From: Deinococcus multiflagellatus
GTDB taxonomy: Bacteria > Deinococcota > Deinococci > Deinococcales > Deinococcaceae
Assembly (NCBI RefSeq): GCF_020166415.1
Contig: NZ_JAIQXV010000001.1
Location: forward strand, 372,001 to 436,000
Direction of reading: 5' to 3'
Length of the DNA: 64,000 bases
In this document: in pieces, positions 59,355-64,000 of the stretch
Numbering within the stretch: the stretch's first letter is position 1
Layout of the letters: each line of letters begins with the position of its first letter
Program-made: the position numbers and the translations under genes
Notes under the pieces: generated by a model
Database searches by the model: none
What the model was told of the DNA's origin: nothing
The model's input: only the letters and a program-made list of their open reading frames with translations

Positions 59355-60998
59355 ATGACCACACCGCCCGGCACCACCCCTGTTCAGGGCCTGCACCACG
59401 TCACCATCATGGCCAGCGATCCGCAGCGCAACGTGGATTTCTACACGGGGGTGCTGGGGCAGCGGCTGGTGAAGGTCACGGTGAATTTCGACGATCCCGG
59501 CACCTATCACCTGTACTACGGCGACCAGACCGGGCAACCCGGCACGGTCATGACCCATTTTCCCTGGCCGGGCGCCCGCCGGGGCACGCGCGGCAGCGGC
59601 GAGGTGGTGGCGGTGGCCTACAGCGCGCCCCTGGCTTCCCGCGCCTACTGGGCAGAGCGGCTGCACAGCGCGGGCTTTCCCGCCACGCTGCAGCGGCGCT
59701 TTGGGCAGGAGGTGCTGGTCTTCGAGGACCCCGACGGCACGACCACCGAACTGGTCTTTGAGGACGGCGCCGCCGTTGAGCCCTGGCCCGCCTCGCCGGT
59801 GCCCGCCGAACACGCCCTGCGCGGCTTTCACAGCGTGACGGCCTGGGTGCGGGACGTGGCCCCGGTGCGCGCGCTGCTGGCCGGGCAACTGGGCTTCACC
59901 GAGCACGGCACCGAGGCCGACCCCGCCACCGCTTCGCCCCGCACCCGCTTTCAGGGCAGTGGCGCGGGCGTGGGCCTGTACGTGGACATGGTGGAGCGCC
60001 CGGGGCTGGCACGCGGGCACTTTGGCGCGGGCAGCGTGCACCATGTGGCCCTGCGCACGCGGGACGACGCCGAACAGGCCGCGTACCTCTCGGCGCTGGA
60101 CGCCGCTGGCTACCGGCCCACGCCCGTGCAGGACCGGCAGTATTTCCATTCCATCTATTTCCGCGAACCGAACGGCGTGCTGTTCGAGATTGCCACCGAC
60201 GCCCCGGGCTTTCCCAGCGATGAGCCGGTGGCCGAACTGGGCCGCCACCTGAAACTGCCGGCGTGGTACGAGGCGCAGCGCCCGCAGATTGAAGCCCATC
60301 TGCCCCAGCTGCGCAGCCCCGAATACGGCGTGACGCTGGGCACCCGGCCCCTGGGCGGCGCGGCACCTGCCCCGGCCGAGGCCCCCGGCGTGAACGTGCT
60401 GACCGCCGGCCGCCCCCTGGGCGAGGCCCGCGTGGCGGCGGTGCTGCTGCATGGCCGGGGCGGCGCGGCGCAGGACATCCTGAGCCTGGAGCGCGAATTC
60501 AACCTCAGCGCCTTTGCGTATCTGGCCCCGCAGGCGCCGGGGAACACGTGGTATCCGCACTCCTTCCTGGCCCCGGTGGAGCAGAACCAGCCGCAGCTGG
60601 ACGAGGCCCTGGCGACGGTGGACGCGGTTTTTGCCCACCTCGCCGAGCACGGTATTCCCGCCGATCGCGTGGTGCTGGCGGGCTTTAGCCAGGGGGCCTG
60701 TCTGGCGCTGGAATACGCCAGCCGCGCGGCCCAGCGTCCCGGCGCCGTGGTGGCCTTCAGCGGCGGCCTGATCACCCTGGACCGCACGGGCGACCTGGGG
60801 GGCCTGCCGGTGTTTATGGGCGTGGACCCCCACGACAGCCACATTCCACTGGGGCGCTTTACCGACACCGCCGAGCACCTGCGCGCACGCGGCGCCGCCG
60901 TGGACGCCCGCGTGCTGCCGGGCCTGGGCCACAGCATCAACCGCGAAGAGCTGGACGCCGCGCGGGCGCTGCTGGGACAGGTGGCAGGAACGCTGTAA
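59355..60998 (+). CDS. Fusion: VOC ring-cleaving dioxygenase + alpha/beta-hydrolase esterase (MhqO-MhqD type)
   Basis: 547 residues. Residues about 8-310 are a tandem VOC extradiol-dioxygenase unit of the MhqA/MhqO kind, with LHHVTIMASDPQRNVDFYTG, HFPWPGARRGTRG, GSVHHVALRTRDDAEQ and HSIYFREPNGVLFEIATD (metal His, His, Glu). After a Pro/Ala linker, residues about 350-547 form a phospholipase/carboxylesterase domain with LLHGRGG, VLAGFSQGACLALEY (Ser), GVDPHDSHIP (Asp) and LPGLGHSIN (His). In Bacillus these activities are on separate mhq genes. Likely detoxifies quinones or hydroquinones; this is inference. Confidence 0.92.
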   Translation: MTTPPGTTPVQGLHHVTIMASDPQRNVDFYTGVLGQRLVKVTVNFDDPGTYHLYYGDQTGQPGTVMTHFPWPGARRGTRGSGEVVAVAYSAPLASRAYWAERLHSAGFPATLQRRFGQEVLVFEDPDGTTTELVFEDGAAVEPWPASPVPAEHALRGFHSVTAWVRDVAPVRALLAGQLGFTEHGTEADPATASPRTRFQGSGAGVGLYVDMVERPGLARGHFGAGSVHHVALRTRDDAEQAAYLSALDAAGYRPTPVQDRQYFHSIYFREPNGVLFEIATDAPGFPSDEPVAELGRHLKLPAWYEAQRPQIEAHLPQLRSPEYGVTLGTRPLGGAAPAPAEAPGVNVLTAGRPLGEARVAAVLLHGRGGAAQDILSLEREFNLSAFAYLAPQAPGNTWYPHSFLAPVEQNQPQLDEALATVDAVFAHLAEHGIPADRVVLAGFSQGACLALEYASRAAQRPGAVVAFSGGLITLDRTGDLGGLPVFMGVDPHDSHIPLGRFTDTAEHLRARGAAVDARVLPGLGHSINREELDAARALLGQVAGTL

Positions 60999-61041
60999 GG
61001 CTGGGCGGCACAGGCACCGTAAAACTGTTGATCCGCATACA

Positions 61042-61063
61042 AGGGCCCCACACCTGGGGCCCT
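61042..61063 (+). terminator. Hairpin after the fusion gene
   Basis: AGGGCCCCA (61042-61050) pairs perfectly with TGGGGCCCT (61055-61063). No T run follows. The remaining 200 nt to 61271 hold a second imperfect hairpin near 61177-61202, possibly for the minus-strand genes. Confidence 0.6.
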
Positions 61064-61271
61064 CTGCCATGTTGCAAGCGGGTGGGGCCGCCGCCCCTTC
61101 TACCGGCTTTACCCGTCTTCCAAAACGTTGCGCCAGGTGTGCAGGAATCTTCCTCAGCAGAGAAACCTGCAGAACCAGGGACCGATATCCGGTCCTTGGA
61201 CTTGAAAGGAACAGAAGGTGGGGGCCAGTCAGGGTAGGACTTGATGGTCCAGAAATGAACCGCAGTTCGTC

Positions 61272-61985
61272 TTACCGTAACGTCACCGCCACGAACACCG
61301 GCAGGGCGTCGGGGCCTTCAAAGCCCATGGCGTAGGCGCGTACGGTCAGCAGGGCGCGGTTCCCCTGCACATCTACCCGCTCCAGGCTGTAGCGCGAGGC
61401 GCAGCGGCCCCCGGCGGCCAGCTCGCGCCGCACGAGTTGCCCATTCACCCGCAGCTCGAAGCCGGCGGGGCGTTCGCCCGGCAGCAGCAGATCGGGCTCG
61501 GCGCAAGCCGAGGCTGGCAGCGGCACCACCTTCAGGCTGACCGGCACCGCGCGGCTCCAGAGGCGCACCGGGGTCACCTGCGCGGCCCCGGGGCGCACCC
61601 CGTCTTCCCAGCGCGGGTACGGCGTGGGATACGCGCGCTGATAGCGGGGCACACTGGGCACCCGGCCCAGCAGCCCCAGCCGGCCCAGCAGGCTCTGACT
61701 GGACGACAGCAAGGTCTGGCGCGCCTGGGCGGCGGTGGCGTTTTTGTCCTCCACGGTGCGGCTGCCCAGCACCGCCCCGCTGCCCGTGGACAGCACCGTG
61801 AGGGCCGCGTAGCCAAACCCGCTGCCATCGCGCTCGCCACTCACCACGGCCAGCACCCGCTCGGCGCCCGCCGAGAAGCGCACGTCGGTGACGGGCAGGC
61901 GTTCGTTGGCCTGCGCCCCAGACGCCAGCAAGGCCAGGGCCAGAAGCCCGGCGCGCAGGCCGCCCGCTGCCGGCACCCGTCTCAT
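61272..61985 (-). CDS. Predicted secreted protein, DUF2259-like
   Basis: 237 residues. Signal peptide about 1-27 (ALLASGAQAN). ERVLAVVSGERDGSGFGYAAL followed by SRTVEDKNATAAQARQTLL matches, from memory, the DUF2259 pattern (predicted secreted proteins of unknown role). Its ATG overlaps the stop of the upstream secreted protein (ATGA), so they form a coupled pair. Confidence 0.72.
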   Translation of the reverse strand: MRRVPAAGGLRAGLLALALLASGAQANERLPVTDVRFSAGAERVLAVVSGERDGSGFGYAALTVLSTGSGAVLGSRTVEDKNATAAQARQTLLSSSQSLLGRLGLLGRVPSVPRYQRAYPTPYPRWEDGVRPGAAQVTPVRLWSRAVPVSLKVVPLPASACAEPDLLLPGERPAGFELRVNGQLVRRELAAGGRCASRYSLERVDVQGNRALLTVRAYAMGFEGPDALPVFVAVTLR

Positions 61986-62491
61986 CGCTTGAAGCGCACG
62001 CTGGCCAGCACCTTGCTGAACAGCGCGCTGGCCTGGGCAAAGCGGGCGGGCGTATCGGTCATCTGGAACGAATACAGGTTCTTGGCCCCCACGCCGTACC
62101 ACACCCGCATGGTGAGTTGCCCCTTGGGGTGGGTCACGGCGTACTGGCGCTCCACACCGCTCACGCCGCCGTAGCTGACCGCGCGGCTGCTGGTCTGCTT
62201 GGGGGTGGCGCCGGTGCCCTTGATCCCCGCCTCGAACTTCTGGAACTCGCCCGCCGGGGTGGGCGACGTGCCGTTCCTGGGCGTGAACAGCAGGCGGATC
62301 ATGGTGGCGGGCGGCGCCTTGGCCGACACCAGGCTTACGCCGCTGGTGCCGTCCTGAAAGTCGGCGCCCAGCCAGCCTTTGGGCAGGCTGACGGTAAAGG
62401 GCAGTTGGGGATCGCTGAACGGCACCAGGGTCTGGGCCTGGGCCAGGGGCGAGAGGAGTGTGGCAAGACCAAGCGCGGCAACAACCTTCAT
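61982..62491 (-). CDS. Small secreted hypothetical protein
   Basis: 169 residues, signal peptide about 1-20 (LLSPLAQAQ). The body, with FSDPQLPFTVSLPKGW, MIRLLFTPRNGTSPTPAG and KVLASVRFKR at the end, has the look of a PsbP/Mog1-like fold (a short beta-rich domain with a terminal helix), but I give no family. ATG 62491 follows TACGGT by 7 nt (leaderless), which excludes the GTG three codons upstream. Coupled to the DUF2259-like gene. Confidence 0.7.
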   Translation of the reverse strand: MKVVAALGLATLLSPLAQAQTLVPFSDPQLPFTVSLPKGWLGADFQDGTSGVSLVSAKAPPATMIRLLFTPRNGTSPTPAGEFQKFEAGIKGTGATPKQTSSRAVSYGGVSGVERQYAVTHPKGQLTMRVWYGVGAKNLYSFQMTDTPARFAQASALFSKVLASVRFKR

Positions 62492-62560
62492 GGGGCGCAC
62501 CGTAGCAGGCCAAGGTGAGTGCTGACCCCAGGGCAGATGGGCACGATCACCGCTCAGCCG

Positions 62561-63133
62561 TCAGCGGTTCATCAGCCCCGGGTGGGGCCACAGGCGCAGG
62601 TTGGCTGGCCCAGCCACGTCCCGCAGGGCCACGAAGCCGTAGGCGCGGCTGTCCAGGCTTTCGCCCAGGCGGCGGTTGTCGCCCAGCACCCACACCTTGC
62701 CCGGGGGCACGCGCTGGGCGGCCTGATCTTGCACGAAACCTTCGCTGGCGTAGCTTTCGGCCAGCACCTTGCCATTCACCACCACGCGGCCGTCCTGAAC
62801 AGCCACGGTGTCGCCGGGCAGGCCCACCACCCGCTTGATGTTGTACGGGCGGTGACGCAGGCCGTACACCGTTTCATAGGCGTAACCGCTGTCCTGCGGC
62901 GCCTTGAACACCAGCAGGTCGCCCCGGTGGGGATAGCTGCGCCACAGGCCAGCGGCATGCAGCCAGCGCGGATATTTCAGCAGCAGCAGGGCGTCGCCGC
63001 TGTGCAGGGTGGGCTGCATGGAATCGCCGCGCACCCGCGCCAGCGTGAACCCGAAGGTGGTGAGCAGGTAGACAGGCAAAAGGCCCCCCAGCACCCATGC
63101 CCGCCAGCCAGAAGAGGAGGAACGGTCGGCCAC
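62561..63133 (-). CDS. lepB: Signal peptidase I
   Basis: Membrane serine peptidase that removes Sec and Tat signal peptides. 190 residues, one N-terminal helix (about 13-30). Ser in VRGDSMQPTLHSGD and Lys in NIKRVVGLPGDTV form the dyad; GKVWVLGDNRRLGESLDSRAYG is the C-terminal box. The GTG at 63133 follows TACCCT by 8 nt (leaderless); the frame extends upstream to 63286 without a site. Confidence 0.94.
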   Translation of the reverse strand: MADRSSSSGWRAWVLGGLLPVYLLTTFGFTLARVRGDSMQPTLHSGDALLLLKYPRWLHAAGLWRSYPHRGDLLVFKAPQDSGYAYETVYGLRHRPYNIKRVVGLPGDTVAVQDGRVVVNGKVLAESYASEGFVQDQAAQRVPPGKVWVLGDNRRLGESLDSRAYGFVALRDVAGPANLRLWPHPGLMNR

Positions 63134-63379
63134 GACCGCCCAGGGTAGCGCCTCTGGTGGGGGCCGGGCAGACAGGCGCAGTTGTCTAGCCACCGGGGCG
63201 AGCGAACGGACGGCCCAGCCCCAGCGCCTCCTGGCAGGTTCCCAACGTGGCAGCGGGCCTTGTGCTGCCTTGCCCGGACCTGCCAAGGCCGGCGCCTCAG
63301 GCCCGAACTGGCTTCATGGTCACTTCAGAGTGAACCGGCGACGTGACGGCGCCCCAGCTCAGCCGTTACCCTGTCGCGC

Positions 63380-63718
63380 ATGACCGCTGACGCAGGTGGA
63401 CTGAAAGTCGAGAAATACCATGAGGGCCACGGCGCCCCCGCCCAGACCGGCAAGATGGTGCGGGTGCACTACACCGGCACGCTGGAAAACGGCCAGAAGT
63501 TCGACAGCAGCCGCGACCGGGGCGAACCGATTGAGTTCCCGCTGGGCGTGGGCTACGTGATTCAGGGCTGGGACCAGGGCATTGCGCAGCTGCGCGTGGG
63601 CGACAAGGCCAAACTGACCATTCCTGCCCACCTGGGCTACGGCGCAGCGGGCGTACCCGGCGTGATTCCCGGCGGCGCCACGCTGATCTTTGACGTGGAA
63701 CTGGTGGACGTGCGCTAA
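63380..63718 (+). CDS. FKBP-type peptidyl-prolyl isomerase
   Basis: 112 residues, a single FKBP domain without signal peptide, so cytoplasmic. VRVHYTGTLENGQKFDSSRDRG, GVGYVIQGWDQGI, IPAHLGYGAAGVPGVIPGGATLIFDVEL are the family blocks and the active-site aromatic and Asp positions are kept. ATG follows TACCCT by 7 nt (leaderless). A strong terminator follows. Confidence 0.95.
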   Translation: MTADAGGLKVEKYHEGHGAPAQTGKMVRVHYTGTLENGQKFDSSRDRGEPIEFPLGVGYVIQGWDQGIAQLRVGDKAKLTIPAHLGYGAAGVPGVIPGGATLIFDVELVDVR

Positions 63719-63734
63719 GCCCCAGTTCTCAACC

Positions 63735-63768
63735 GCGCCGGAAAGCCCAGCCGCTTTCCGGCGCTTTT
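63735..63768 (+). terminator. Intrinsic terminator of the FKBP gene
   Basis: GCGCCGGAAAGC (63735-63746) pairs perfectly with GCTTTCCGGCGC (63753-63764), followed by TTTT. The last 230 nt of the window show no gene. Confidence 0.88.
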
Positions 63769-64000
63769 CGTGTGTTGGCAGGCTGGTGGGATCAGCGGGC
63801 CCGATCAGCGGCACACCGGCAGCACGACAGGTCCGATGTTTTCCCAGCTGAAGCAAGCATGCCTGGGAATCTGAAGAGCGGGAGGCGGAAGCCCTCTGCT
63901 CTGATGACCATTGAGGGGCAGTGCATCACAGCAGGCCCCACGCCGCGATGGAAGGCACATGCAACCTGCACGGTCAGGCCACCAGCCTGCACCTCCCCTT

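Overview
The window is a very GC-rich, gene-dense bacterial chromosome segment that looks like Deinococcus. This is inferred from gene content and from promoter architecture: about two dozen genes carry a TANNNT -10 box ending 5 to 8 nt before the start codon with no leader, the leaderless layout known from Deinococcus. I see no IS element, prophage, CRISPR array, tRNA or rRNA. About 56 coding regions are supported, one of them interrupted by an in-frame stop and one cut by the left edge.

Layout. 1-7.4 kb: a drug-type ABC-2 exporter behind a palindromic operator, an aldo/keto reductase divergent from an MFS exporter, then a FemAB peptidoglycan-bridge enzyme divergent from a secreted parvulin foldase. 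7.4-12.8 kb: a Tat-exported intradiol dioxygenase, then a three-gene operon (108-aa protein, DUF6745/LRR-like protein, VWA protein with a duplicated C-terminal domain) that is the best candidate for an undescribed system, then a gene broken by a nonsense codon. 12.8-24.3 kb: ilvD, a secreted protein, a type-B carboxylesterase, a catalytically degenerate NodB protein fused to a YkoP-like domain, a subtilisin-like lipoprotein with a Met/Trp-rich triplicated linker, a TPR/HD-GYP protein and a two-pore-helix-type ion channel. 24.6-32.1 kb: acyl-CoA dehydrogenase, mreB, fabZ, then a tightly overlapping operon of an LptF/G-type permease, a glycolipid glycosyltransferase and a polysaccharide deacetylase, then a GrpB protein. 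32.1-40.5 kb: argS, a secreted protein, a thioredoxin/YyaL protein, and the bcp-rpiA-PIG-L-GNAT minus-strand run. 41.0-45.7 kb: deoC-maf-mreC-mreD-PBP2, a cell-elongation operon. 45.7-57 kb: a lipoprotein, an orphan CoA-transferase A subunit, a secreted transglutaminase-like/deacetylase pair, a DUF5009-type membrane protein, a CAP protein, an M3 peptidase whose first zinc ligand is changed, a GNAT protein, queA and a NYN nuclease. 57.4-64 kb: an aminotransferase, a MarR regulator beside a dioxygenase-esterase fusion resembling the Bacillus mhq system, two secreted proteins, lepB and an FKBP isomerase.

Several genes serve one theme, the envelope: mreB/mreC/mreD/PBP2, FemAB, three NodB-family proteins, LptF/G plus glycosyltransferase, PIG-L, two exported or periplasm-facing isomerases and signal peptidase. 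Between genes lie several families of large inverted repeats, some nested in each other and some supplying the stop codons of flanking genes.
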